Of a stretch of DNA of 64,000 bases, positions 35,664-43,931 are shown one piece after another. Source of the DNA: Actinocorallia sp. API 0066 (lineage in GTDB: Bacteria; Actinomycetota; Actinomycetes; Streptosporangiales; Streptosporangiaceae); the NCBI RefSeq assembly GCF_020991275.1, contig NZ_JAJLQY010000015.1:112545-176544 (forward strand), read 5' to 3'. The notes below the pieces were generated by a model. It worked only from the letters and a program-made list of their open reading frames with translations, was not told the DNA's origin and did no database searches. The translations under genes and the position numbers were made by a program. Numbering within the stretch: position 1 is the first letter of the stretch; the number at the start of each line of letters is the position of its first letter.

Positions 35664-37292
35664 GTGGAAACCGCACCATCGAACAGCGGAGACCCCGACC
35701 TCGCGCACGGTCGTCGAATGGGCGCGCTGACGGCGACGGGTCGGCTCGTCGCGGTCACCTGCGGCGTTCTCCTCGGCGTGGGGGCGGTGCTCGCCTACCG
35801 GGAGTTCCTGGTGTTGGGAGCCGGCCTGCTCCTCGCCGTCGTGTGTTCCGTCGCGCTGGTTTTGTGGCCCGCCCGGACAAGGGTCGGGGCGGCGGAGCCG
35901 GTGATCAGGGTGGCGCGGGGCACACCGGCCCGGCTGCCCGTGACCGTGACCGGCCCGCGTGATCCGCTCGGTCCGCTCCGGGGCCTCGCGGTCCGCGTCG
36001 CGGGCGCCGACGTGGGGCTGGACGTTGTGGTCGGGGCCGGAAGGGGTGACGTGGAGCTGCCGCTGGAGACGGGCCGTCGCGGCGTGTTCGAGCTGGCTCC
36101 GTCGCTGGTGCTGCGGGGCCCGTTGGGCTGCGCCGAACGGGTGCACGGCTCGCTGGGGCGGGTGCGGCTGATCGTGCATCCGGTGGTGGTGCCGATGCCG
36201 CCGCTGGTCGGCGCGGTGATGGACGGCCCCGACGGCCTCACCCAGCTCGACCCGTCCGTCTTCCACTCGATGCGCGAGTACGTGCCGGGCGACGAACTGC
36301 GCAGGGTGCACTGGCCGACGAGCGCCCGCTGTGGCCGTCTTATGGTGCGGCGGCTCGCCGACCCGGCGGCACGCTCCCTCACCGTCGTCCTCGACGTGGA
36401 CACGGCCGCCTACGCGGACGACGCGGAGTTCGACGCGGCCGTGGACACCACCGCGTCCCTGATCAACGCGCTGCGTTCCTCCCGGATCCGCACCACGGCC
36501 TCTCTCACCGCCGCGGGCCGCACCCTGGTGTCCCCCCGCCAGGTCACCAGCCCCCGCCCCTTCCTGGACGCCCTCGCCGAAACCCACCGAACCCCCACCC
36601 CCCTGAAAGCCCACCCCCTCCCCGGAACCGGCCCCCTGCTCGTCGTCACCGGAAGCTCCGACCAAGGCCAACACCCCTACCTCCGAGCCTCCCCCCGCCC
36701 CGCCCACCTCATCCGCCTCACCCAAGCCGCCCCACCCGCCTACCGCCCCCACCCCCGCCTCTCCCTCCTCACCGCCCCCACCCCCCAACAAGCCGCCCGC
36801 CTCCTCACCCGCACACGCTTATGCCCCCTGCGCGACAACGGAGCGGTGGTAGTCGGGCTACTTGCCGGGCTCGGGTCCGTACCACTGGAGGGGCTGGCCG
36901 GTGACCTGGGCGACGTGCTCGAAGTCCCGGTCGCGGTGGAGGAGGGTCAGGCCCTGGAGTTCGGCGGTGGCGGCGAGGACGAGGTCGACGGGGCCGGCGC
37001 TGCGGTGTTGTCCTCGTCTGGTCAGGGCCTCCTGGACTTTCCAGGCCCTGTCGTAGGCGCGGTCGTCGACGGGGGTCCAGCCGAACAGGAGGCGCAGGTC
37101 TTCGACGCCCTGCTCGCGGTCCGCCAGGGATCGGGCGCTGAAGAAGAACTCGAGTTCGGTGACGGGGCAGACGGCGATGAGGCCCGCCGCGGCGGCCTGG
37201 TCCCAGCCGTACTGTTCGGCGTCGGGGCGCAGGAAGCGGGCGAGGGCGCTGGTGTCGATGAGGAACTGGGCGGCGTTCATCGACGGTGGTAG
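35664..37292 (+). CDS. DUF58 protein whose reading frame runs on antisense to VapC
   Basis: GTG 35664 has a near-ideal AAAGGAGG box. Two N-terminal spans (residues 20-65) and a DUF58 domain are clear; the hallmark REYVPGDELRRVHWPTSARCGRLMVRR lies in the middle. The normal DUF58 part should end near 36830 (LLTRTRL). No stop follows; the frame continues through the antisense strand of the complete VapC gene and stops at 37292 in vapB. The last 150 residues are therefore Gly/Glu/Val antisense text. Either the gene lost its end when the toxin-antitoxin locus arrived or a small indel removed the stop. It is the functional partner of MoxR and TgpA. Confidence 0.75.
   Translation: METAPSNSGDPDLAHGRRMGALTATGRLVAVTCGVLLGVGAVLAYREFLVLGAGLLLAVVCSVALVLWPARTRVGAAEPVIRVARGTPARLPVTVTGPRDPLGPLRGLAVRVAGADVGLDVVVGAGRGDVELPLETGRRGVFELAPSLVLRGPLGCAERVHGSLGRVRLIVHPVVVPMPPLVGAVMDGPDGLTQLDPSVFHSMREYVPGDELRRVHWPTSARCGRLMVRRLADPAARSLTVVLDVDTAAYADDAEFDAAVDTTASLINALRSSRIRTTASLTAAGRTLVSPRQVTSPRPFLDALAETHRTPTPLKAHPLPGTGPLLVVTGSSDQGQHPYLRASPRPAHLIRLTQAAPPAYRPHPRLSLLTAPTPQQAARLLTRTRLCPLRDNGAVVVGLLAGLGSVPLEGLAGDLGDVLEVPVAVEEGQALEFGGGGEDEVDGAGAAVLSSSGQGLLDFPGPVVGAVVDGGPAEQEAQVFDALLAVRQGSGAEEELEFGDGADGDEARRGGLVPAVLFGVGAQEAGEGAGVDEELGGVHRRW
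36858..37280 (-). CDS. vapC: PIN-domain toxin, VapC-type
   Basis: It has 140 codons, ATG 37280 overlapping the antitoxin stop. The four acidic positions of the PIN RNase are present: FLIDTSAL (Asp), VTELEFFF (Glu), GPVDLVLAA (Asp), LHRDRDFE (Asp). VapC toxins cleave tRNA or rRNA. It sits antisense within the overlong DUF58 frame. Confidence 0.85.
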   Translation of the reverse strand: MNAAQFLIDTSALARFLRPDAEQYGWDQAAAAGLIAVCPVTELEFFFSARSLADREQGVEDLRLLFGWTPVDDRAYDRAWKVQEALTRRGQHRSAGPVDLVLAATAELQGLTLLHRDRDFEHVAQVTGQPLQWYGPEPGK

Positions 37293-37492
37293 GTCTTGTC
37301 CTCAAGGAGGTCGAGGTCGAAGCCGCCCTCGGCGGCGTTGGCACGGAGCCGGGTGAGCGCGAGGGCCCGTCGCCGAATCTCCAGCACCTCACGGAGCGCC
37401 GTGTTGACGGTCTCCTTCTTGGTGCTGGTGCCCAGCGCCTTGGCGACATCGGCGACCAGCTCGTCGTCCAGGTCGATCACGGTCCGGCTCAC
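37277..37492 (-). CDS. vapB: VapB-type antitoxin
   Basis: It has 71 codons: MSRTVIDLDDELVADVAKAL is the ribbon-helix-helix-like N-terminus seen in the VapB family (PF09957 type), followed by a VapC-binding tail (FDLDLLEDKTYHRR). It overlaps vapC by 4 bases, the usual order. It probably represses its own promoter in 37493-37583, where GATATC-containing AT-richer sequence lies just upstream. Confidence 0.85.
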   Translation of the reverse strand: MSRTVIDLDDELVADVAKALGTSTKKETVNTALREVLEIRRRALALTRLRANAAEGGFDLDLLEDKTYHRR

Positions 37493-37583
37493 CTGTGCAC
37501 CTCCTTGGATATCAAGTGTTCCTTCGATGATATCTCACCGGGCCGTCGTCGCCGACAGCTACGACGCTTCCGACGGCGACCGG

Positions 37584-38201
37584 CTAGCGCTCGGGGACGG
37601 GGTTCGTCACGTGCAGGAAGCTTGCGAGGTGGTGTTCGATGATCTGGTGTTGGCGTTCGGGGGACATGGCGGAGGGGAACAGGACGGCTTGCATCGCGAC
37701 GCCGTCCATCAGGGCGACGGTCTCGACCGCGACGGACTCCGGGTTGGTGCCGGGGAGGGCCATTCCGGTTCGGACGGCGTCCTCGACCATCTTGCGTAGT
37801 TCGTCGACCGAGGCGTCGTGGCTTGACTGCCGGACCTCGCGTAGATGCGGGTTGTGCAGGGCGAGGCCCCAGAAACTGACGTCGATCCGGGCTTCGAGCA
37901 GGCGTGCGTCGTCGAGCGGGAACGCCTCCTCCAGGACCATGCGGATCAGCTCGACGGAGTTCCGCGCGTCCGCGCGCTGGGCGTCTATCCGGCGGTGGAC
38001 CTGCCCGAAGGCGGTGCGGTGGGCCGTGACGAGGATGTCGGCCTTGTCGGTGAAGTAGTGGGCGAGGATCCCGGTCGAGCAGCCCGCCTCGCGGGCGATC
38101 TCGCGGATCGTCACGCCTTCCAGCCCGACGCGCTCGACGACCCGCATGGTCGCGGCGACGATCTCGGCGCGCCGCTCCTCGTGGTCGACGATCTTCGGCA
38201 C
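37584..38201 (-). CDS. TetR/AcrR regulator, BetI-like
   Basis: It has 205 codons from GTG 38201 (AGGAGG 7 bases upstream; VPKIVDHEERR matches the common PKIVDHE start). The HTH is VTIREIAREAGCSTGILAHYFTDK in its two halves. The C-terminal domain resembles the BetI-type ligand domain. It is divergent from the aminotransferase operon by 144 bases, and the palindrome at 38278-38287 lies in that gap, so it likely represses the operon in response to an amino acid or amine. Confidence 0.85.
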   Translation of the reverse strand: MPKIVDHEERRAEIVAATMRVVERVGLEGVTIREIAREAGCSTGILAHYFTDKADILVTAHRTAFGQVHRRIDAQRADARNSVELIRMVLEEAFPLDDARLLEARIDVSFWGLALHNPHLREVRQSSHDASVDELRKMVEDAVRTGMALPGTNPESVAVETVALMDGVAMQAVLFPSAMSPERQHQIIEHHLASFLHVTNPVPER

Positions 38202-38277
38202 GGGCACTCCTCCTGACGGCGACGCCCCGAACATACCCGAGTCCGGTTTACGGGACCGTTACGCCGCCGACTTATAT

Positions 38278-38287
38278 CGGACGTCCG
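38278..38287. promoter_or_regulatory. 10-base palindrome, probable TetR operator
   Basis: CGGACGTCCG lies between the divergent regulator and aminotransferase genes, next to an AT-rich TTATAT that could be a -10 element. Confidence 0.5.
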
Positions 38288-38345
38288 TTCAACATAACTT
38301 ACCGGCGTTCCCTCCCGGTAACCGACGCCCGAAAGGTTCCGCCCC

Positions 38346-39611
38346 ATGACCAGCTCCAGCACACTCCCGACCGCCTCCCGGCGCGGCTCCGGCGCCCGCG
38401 ACCAGGCGCTCCGCCGCCGCGCCCGGCAGGTCGTCCCCGGCGGCATGTTCGGCCACCTCGACGTCGAGCGGACCCACCTGCCCGCCAACTTCCCGCAGTT
38501 CTACGAGACCGCCCACGACGCGACGGTCCGCGACGTCGACGGCAACGAGTACGTCGACCTGATGTGCTCGTGGGGGCCGGTCCTGCTGGGCTACGCGCAC
38601 CCGGTCGTCGAGGCGGCGGCCCGGCGGCAGGCCGAGATCGGCGACATCAACAACGGCCCGTCACCCCGCATGGTCGAGCTCGCCGAACTCCTGGTCGCCA
38701 CGGTCGCGCACGCCGACTGGGCGGTCTTCGGCAAGAACGGCACCGACGCGACCACCGGATGCTGCACGATCGCGCGGGCCGCCACCGGCCGCACGAAGAT
38801 CCTCAGGGCCACGACCTCCTACCACGGCTCGAACCCGCCGTTCACCCCGATCCTGTCGGGCGTCACGCCAGAGGACCGGGCCAACCTCGTCGAGTTCGCG
38901 TACAACGACCTCGCGTCGCTGGAGACGGCGGCAGCCCCGCACGAGGGGAACATCGCCGCGGTGATCGTCACCCCGTTCTTCCACGACGGATTCGGCGACC
39001 TCGCGCCCGTCGACCCCGCGTTCGCGACGGGCGTCCGGGCGTTCTGCGACAGGATCGACGCCGTCCTGATCCTCGACGAGGTCCGCACCGGCTTCCGGCT
39101 CGACGTGCGCGGCTCGTGGGAGCCCCTCGGCGTCCGCCCCGACCTCAGCGCCTTCAGCAAGGCCATCGCGAACGGACACCCGCTCTCGGCCATCACCGGA
39201 ACCGACGCGCTCCGCGACGCGGCCGCCGGGGTCTACCTCACCGGATCGTTCTGGGCGCAGGCGGTCCCCATGGCCGCGGCGATCGCCACCCTCACCGAAC
39301 TGGTGCGCGTCGACGGCGTCTCGCGGATGCGGGTGCTCGGCGAGCGGCTGACGACCGGCCTCAACCGCATCGCCGCCGACGCCGGCGTGCCGCTCGTCGT
39401 CAGCGGGGTGCCCGCGATGCCCAAGATCCGCTTCGAGAACGACCCCGAGCTGCGGCTCGCCAACGAGTTCTGCGGCATCGCCCTCGAACACGGCGCCTTC
39501 CTGCACCCCTGGCACAACTGGTTCCTCAGCGCCGCCCACACCGAGGAGAACATCGACGTCGCCCTCACCGCCGCCGCCATCGGCGCGGACGCGGTACGGA
39601 CGGTGATCTGA
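38346..39611 (+). CDS. Class III PLP aminotransferase (glutamate-1-semialdehyde aminomutase-like)
   Basis: It has 421 codons. The PLP lysine is in SAFSKAIANGHPL, the binding Asp in AVLILDEVRTGF, and the NGTDATTGCC phosphate-binding loop replaces the usual NSGTEAT. Paralogy to HemL is clear, but the genuine HemL motif set and context are missing, so an amino-acid or beta-amino-acid transaminase is likelier. It is first in an operon with a permease and alanine dehydrogenase: pyruvate would accept the amino group, and Ald would release ammonium from the alanine formed. Confidence 0.85.
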   Translation: MTSSSTLPTASRRGSGARDQALRRRARQVVPGGMFGHLDVERTHLPANFPQFYETAHDATVRDVDGNEYVDLMCSWGPVLLGYAHPVVEAAARRQAEIGDINNGPSPRMVELAELLVATVAHADWAVFGKNGTDATTGCCTIARAATGRTKILRATTSYHGSNPPFTPILSGVTPEDRANLVEFAYNDLASLETAAAPHEGNIAAVIVTPFFHDGFGDLAPVDPAFATGVRAFCDRIDAVLILDEVRTGFRLDVRGSWEPLGVRPDLSAFSKAIANGHPLSAITGTDALRDAAAGVYLTGSFWAQAVPMAAAIATLTELVRVDGVSRMRVLGERLTTGLNRIAADAGVPLVVSGVPAMPKIRFENDPELRLANEFCGIALEHGAFLHPWHNWFLSAAHTEENIDVALTAAAIGADAVRTVI

Positions 39612-40522
39612 ATGGCCCAGCAGTCACCGACAGGCGCCCTCCCCGTCACCGCCTCGGCGCAGCCGATCGGGCGACTCCGCACCCAACACCTGCTCCTGAT
39701 GATCGTCGCGGCCGCCGCACCCCTGGGCGTCGCGATCGGCAACCTGCCCACCGGGCTCATCCTCGGCAACGGCATCGGCCTGCCCGCGGCGTTCCTCGCC
39801 GCGGCCCTGGTGATCTTCTGCCTCGTCACCGGGTTCATGCGGCTCGCCCGCGACGTCCGCACCGAAGGCGGTTTCGCCGACCTCGTCCGCGCGGGCCTCG
39901 GCCCCGGATCCGGGCTCGGCGCCGCGTACGTCACCGGCATGGCCTACTGGGCGGGCGCGCTGGCGCTCGCGGCCGCCACCGGGTACTTCGGGAACCTCAT
40001 CGGCACGTCCCACGGCGTCACCCTCCCGTGGTGGGCGTACTCGCTCACCGCCTTCGCGCTCGTGGCGTTCCTCGGCCGCGCGCGCTGCCGGAGCGGCTCG
40101 CCGCCGTCCACCCCCGCTTCCTCTCGCCCGCCCGCGCGTCCACCCTGCTCACCGGGGTCGGCGCCGCGATGTTCGTGGTCTTCGCCGTCGCCGGGGCCGA
40201 CCCGTACATCGGGCTCGCCACCTCGCTGACGGGGCTCTTCACGCTCGGCATCGTCGCCGCGCAGGCCCTCGTCTCGATCGCTGTCGTCGCCTACTACCTG
40301 CGGCGCGGGGCCCGTCCCGGCTGGTCCTCCCTGGTGGCGCCGGCGCTCGGCGCCGCCGGAGCCCTCACCGCGTGCGTCGCGATCGTCGCGAACTACCCGG
40401 TGCTCACCGGGTCGGACTCCGTCGGTGCCCGGCTGCTGCCGCTGGTGCTGCTCGTCGCGCTCGGCGCCGGCTACGTCGTCAACGCCGCCTCGGGGCGGAC
40501 GGCGTCTCCCTCGTCCCGCTGA
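39612..40522 (+). pseudogene. APC-family amino acid permease with an internal deletion and frameshift
   Basis: ATG 39612 touches the aminotransferase stop. The first 155 codons contain the normal start of an APC permease with helices 1-4 (LLLMIVAAAAPLGVAIGN, consensus APL start). At about 40074 the frame and the sequence jump: the C-terminal helices resume in another frame (LPERLAAVHPRFLSPARAS..., then LGIVAAQALVSIAVVAYYL) and end at 40522. A normal permease has about 480 residues; roughly 180 (helices 5-9) are missing. The transporter is therefore dead while its flanking enzymes are intact. Confidence 0.8.
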
Positions 40523-40556
40523 ACCTCCTCTTTCCCACCACAAGGAAGAACAAACC

Positions 40557-41672
40557 ATGCGCATCGGAATCCCCGCCGAGGTCAAGAACCACGAGTACCG
40601 GGTGGCGATCACGCCCGCGGGCGTGGCCGAGCTGAGCTCACGCGGTCACCAGGTCTTCGTGCAGCGCGGCGCGGGCCTCGGGTCCCACATCGACGACCAG
40701 GACTTCGCCTCGGCCGGAGCCAAGATCATCGACGACGCCGACGACGTGTGGGGCACCGCCGAGATGGTCCTCAAGGTCAAGGAACCGGTCGCGGAGGAGT
40801 ACCACAGGCTGCGGCGGGGCCTCACGCTCTTCACCTACCTCCACCTGGCCGCCGACCGTCCACTGACCGAGGAACTGCTGGCCAGGGAGGTCACCGGCAT
40901 CGCCTACGAGACGGTGCAACTGCCGTCCGGCGGGCTGCCGCTGCTGTACCCGATGTCCGAGGTCGCGGGCTGCCTGGCGCCGCAGGTCGGCGCGCACGCG
41001 CTGCTGAAGGCGCGGGGCGGCCGGGGTGTCCTGCTGGGCGGCGTCGGCGGCGTCGCGAACGCCAGGGTCGTCATCATCGGCGCGGGCGTCTCGGGGCAGA
41101 ACGCGGCGAACATCGCGCTCGGCATGGGCGCCGACGTCACCCTCCTCGACACCGACCTGGACAAGCTGCGCATGTCGTTCTGGCGCCACGGCAACCGGGT
41201 GCGCGGGCTGGCGTCGTCCAAGCTCGCCATCGAGGAGCAGGTCAGGCAGGCCGACATGGTGATCGGCGCCGTCCTCGTCCCCGGCGCGGCCGCGCCCAAA
41301 CTGGTCGGCAACGAACTCGTCGCCCAGATGAAGCCGGGCTCGGTGCTGGTCGACATCGCCATCGACCAGGGCGGCTGCTTCGAGGACTCCCACCCCACCA
41401 CCCACGCCGACCCGACCTACCCGGTCCACGACTCGATCTTCTACTGCGTCGCGAACATGCCCGGCGCCGTCCCCACCACCTCGACCCACGCCCTCACCAA
41501 CGCCACCCTCCCCTACGTCACCTCCTTGGCCGACAAGGGCTGGCCCCGGGCCTGCCGCGAAGACGCCTCCCTCGCCCGTGGCCTCAACACCCACAACGGC
41601 CGCCTGACCAACGCCCCCGTCGGCACCGCCCTGGGCATCCCCTCCGTCCCCCTCACACACGTCCTCTCCTGA
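40557..41672 (+). CDS. ald: Alanine dehydrogenase
   Basis: It has 371 codons, exactly the usual length. N-terminal MRIGIPAEVKNHEYRVAITP, the LFTYLHLA region with substrate-contact residues, the NAD fold (VVIIGAGVSGQNAA) and the PGAVPTTSTHALTNAT signature are all present. ATG 40557 follows AAGGAAG. It interconverts alanine and pyruvate/ammonium with NAD. It follows the dead permease by 34 bases, so the operon TetR / aminotransferase / permease / ald is still readable. Confidence 0.92.
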   Translation: MRIGIPAEVKNHEYRVAITPAGVAELSSRGHQVFVQRGAGLGSHIDDQDFASAGAKIIDDADDVWGTAEMVLKVKEPVAEEYHRLRRGLTLFTYLHLAADRPLTEELLAREVTGIAYETVQLPSGGLPLLYPMSEVAGCLAPQVGAHALLKARGGRGVLLGGVGGVANARVVIIGAGVSGQNAANIALGMGADVTLLDTDLDKLRMSFWRHGNRVRGLASSKLAIEEQVRQADMVIGAVLVPGAAAPKLVGNELVAQMKPGSVLVDIAIDQGGCFEDSHPTTHADPTYPVHDSIFYCVANMPGAVPTTSTHALTNATLPYVTSLADKGWPRACREDASLARGLNTHNGRLTNAPVGTALGIPSVPLTHVLS

Positions 41673-41687
41673 CAAGCTCCCGGGCTG

Positions 41688-41812
41688 GTCCCGATGCGGA
41701 ACCTGGGCCGCGTTCATCGACGGTCGGTCTTGTCCTCGCGGAGGCCGAGGTCGAAGCCGTCTGCGGCGGGGGTTCGCGCTGAGCCGGACCAGCGCGAGCG
41801 CCCGCCGCTCCT
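41688..41812 (-). pseudogene. Decayed VapBC fragment, second copy
   Basis: On the minus strand this 125-base stretch matches the vapB 3' end/vapC start of the intact locus (37255-37370), including CGCGTTCATCGACGGT and GAGGTCGAAGCC, with small gaps. Only the end of the antitoxin and six codons of the toxin (MNAAQ) remain. It lies just behind ald, so the intact and decayed copies bracket the amino-acid island. Confidence 0.7.
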
Positions 41813-41825
41813 CAGTGATCAGGTG

Positions 41826-42227
41826 TCAGGCCACCGCGGTGCCCTCGAGTTCGACGAGCAGGGTGGGGATCGCCAGGCGGGTGACGCCGAGCAGGGTGGT
41901 GGAGGGGGCCGCGCCGACGGCGCCCAGTCGGCCCGCCAGGACGCCGTAGTGCTGGAAGAGCAGGTCGACGTCGGTGGCGTAGACGTTGAGCCGTACCAGG
42001 TTCGTCAGCGCCATTCCGGCCTCGGCGAGCACGGCCTCCAGGTTGTCGAGGCTCAGCGCGAGCTGCGCCGCCATGTCCCCGTCATGCTCGGGCTTGCCGT
42101 CGGCGCTCATCGCGGTCTGGCCCGAGCAGTACAGGGTGCGGGTGTGCCCGGAGACGACCTCGCCCTGGTTGTAGCCCAGCTCCGTCGACCACGACCACGG
42201 GTTGACGGCCGTTCGCTCCACTGCCAT
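41826..42227 (-). CDS. RidA/YjgF-family protein
   Basis: It has 133 codons from ATG 42227 (GGAAGGA upstream; the frame is open a little further). RidA-type fold: TLYCSGQTAMSADG, LDNLEAVLAEAG and a C-terminal LVELEGTAVA strand. RidA hydrolyses reactive enamine/imine intermediates made by PLP enzymes. That role fits the nearby aminotransferase, although this gene is transcribed the other way. Confidence 0.8.
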   Translation of the reverse strand: MAVERTAVNPWSWSTELGYNQGEVVSGHTRTLYCSGQTAMSADGKPEHDGDMAAQLALSLDNLEAVLAEAGMALTNLVRLNVYATDVDLLFQHYGVLAGRLGAVGAAPSTTLLGVTRLAIPTLLVELEGTAVA

Positions 42228-42318
42228 AGGGGTTCCTTCCAGTTCGTCAGCGCGACGGCCGGTAGCCGCCACACTTGTTCTGAGGGCTCAGATCCGAGAG
42301 CAAGCCTGTCGATGAATC

Positions 42319-42335
42319 ACGACATCCTGTGTCGT
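42319..42335. promoter_or_regulatory. Inverted repeat ACGACA-N5-TGTCGT, probable WYL-regulator operator
   Basis: Six-base arms lie in the gap between the divergent RidA and WYL genes, directly followed by TATATT, a likely -10 element for the WYL gene at 42370. Autorepression is probable. Confidence 0.55.
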
Positions 42336-42369
42336 ATATTCGGCGGAGTTTCCGCGTAGGGTCTTCCGC

Positions 42370-43335
42370 ATGCGTGCTGACCGATTGGTCTCGCTTGTGC
42401 TGTTGCTGAGGCGGCACGGTCGGCTGTCCGCGGCCACGCTGGCCCGCGAGCTGGAGGTGTCCACCCGCACCGTGCTGCGCGACATCGACGCGCTGTCCGC
42501 GGCCGGTGTCCCGGTCTACGCCGAACGCGGTCGGCACGGCGGCTACGCGCTGCTCCCCGGTTTCCGGACCGACCTCACCGGGCTGAACCACGACGAGGCG
42601 CTCGCCCTGCTGGTCGCCGGGTCGCGGCGCGGCGCGCAGGCGTTCGGTCTCGGTTCGGCGCTCGCCTCCGCGATGCTCAAGGTGATCGACGCGCTGCCGG
42701 AGAACCAGCGTGACCTCGCGGTGAAGGTGACCGAGCGGCTGCTCATCGACCCGGAGACCGACCTCCTCGCCCGCCGCCAGACCGTCGAGGAGGTACCGGA
42801 CGCCGTCATGGCCGAGGTCAGACGCGCGGTGTTCGCCGGACACCGGCTCCGCATCCGGTACGCGCCACCGAACCAGGATCCACGCTGGCGCACGGTCGAC
42901 CCGATCGGACTCGTCACCGTCCGCGACCAGGGCTACCTCCTGGCCGCGAGATCCGGCGCGGACCGCACCTACCGGCTGACCCGCATCCTCGCCGCCGAAG
43001 CCCTCACCGAGCCCGCACACCGCCCCGGCCAGGTCGACCTGGACCGAGCCTGGCAGGAACGCGGCACCCGCTTCCGCACCAGCGGCGCCCAGGTCACCGC
43101 CCTCATCCACCTGAACCCCACCCGCCGCGAAACCCTAACAAACACCGCCCTAGCCATCCTCTCCGAACAAACCACCCCCACCGGACAACTACGCCTGGAA
43201 GCCACCTTCCAAGACCACCGCCACGCCGAATGGGCCCTATGGCAACTAGGCCCAGACGCCGAAGCCCTCACCCCCCACTCCCTCCGCACCGCCCTACACC
43301 ACCGAGCCACCACCACCGCCACCCGCTACACCTGA
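42370..43335 (+). CDS. HTH-WYL (YafY-type) transcriptional regulator
   Basis: It has 321 codons. The N-terminal DeoR-like winged HTH reads RLVSLVLLLRRHGRLSAATLAREL...VSTRTVLRDIDAL; the WYL domain is degenerate at its signature but shows GYLLAARSGADRTYRL. The 3' 250 bases are unusually C-rich and G-poor in the coding strand. It probably controls itself and the divergent ridA, with a small ligand bound by the WYL domain. Confidence 0.85.
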   Translation: MRADRLVSLVLLLRRHGRLSAATLARELEVSTRTVLRDIDALSAAGVPVYAERGRHGGYALLPGFRTDLTGLNHDEALALLVAGSRRGAQAFGLGSALASAMLKVIDALPENQRDLAVKVTERLLIDPETDLLARRQTVEEVPDAVMAEVRRAVFAGHRLRIRYAPPNQDPRWRTVDPIGLVTVRDQGYLLAARSGADRTYRLTRILAAEALTEPAHRPGQVDLDRAWQERGTRFRTSGAQVTALIHLNPTRRETLTNTALAILSEQTTPTGQLRLEATFQDHRHAEWALWQLGPDAEALTPHSLRTALHHRATTTATRYT

Positions 43336-43518
43336 CCACAACCCGCCCGCCGGGGCCACCGCTGCTGACGGCTTGGTACGCGCCGCCTGGAGGCCGCAGT
43401 CGCGGACATCGTACCGCTGTGCACCAACACGACGCACCTGGTCGCGGACCAGATGACGGAATAAACGACGGAGATGCCGTTCTACCAGGACGCACCGAGA
43501 TCACCCTGCTGATCTCCC

Positions 43519-43656
43519 TCAGAACACCCACCGCCCCGTCATCGACTCCACCCGAAGGTAGTCGTGGACTCCGTCATAAGCGAACGTGAGCACGCGGGAG
43601 CCGGGCGGCAGACCCCGTACCCAGCGCAGGGCACCGCAGATGTTGGCCGCGGAACG
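43519..43656 (-). pseudogene. C-terminal tail of a PLP cysteine-synthase-type gene
   Basis: The frame encodes ANICGALRWVRGLPPGSRVLTFAYDGVHDYLRV in pieces, ending WVF. The alternation of a helix, PGSR, and a final YL resembles the last 45 residues of cysteine synthase/cystathionine-beta-synthase family enzymes (...GALRLA...L.PG..VVT...D.G..YL). No start, PLP lysine or upstream domain is present. Its upstream edge meets the truncated hypothetical gene at 43659. Confidence 0.45.
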
Positions 43657-43658
43657 CC

Positions 43659-43874
43659 TTACCCCTTGAATTCGATCCTCGGGTCGAGGTCGGCGTTGAG
43701 ATGGTCGCCGGCGAGGACGAGGAAGAGTTCGACGGCATCGTGATACGTCAGGACGCTTGAGGTGCGCATGGGCTCGGGCAGATGTGCCTGCTGATCGCCC
43801 AGGTGATGGAGATATTGGATGAAGGCCAGCCGTTGCATGGTGTGAAGACTGGGAGGGCTGTTCGGTTGGGCCAT
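43659..43874 (-). pseudogene. N-terminal fragment of an uncharacterised protein
   Basis: It has 71 codons: HTMQRLAFIQYLHHLGDQQ, then LTYHDAVELFLVLAGDHL, a helical segment I recognise as the beginning of a longer actinobacterial protein of unknown function. It stops abruptly (RIEFKG) exactly where the cysteine-synthase tail begins, so a deletion probably joined the two. Confidence 0.5.
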
Positions 43875-43931
43875 CTGGACAGTGTCCCGCGCGAACGCCG
43901 AGCGTGACGATCGATTTACGGCTCGGTGCGT

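Noticed and set aside
38346..39611. hemL (tetrapyrrole synthesis)
   Set aside because: The context is amino-acid catabolism and the phosphate loop differs from HemL; a general class III transaminase is safer.
43336..43518. Transposase remnant
   Set aside because: No terminal repeats, DDE motif or consistent frame seen; left unassigned.
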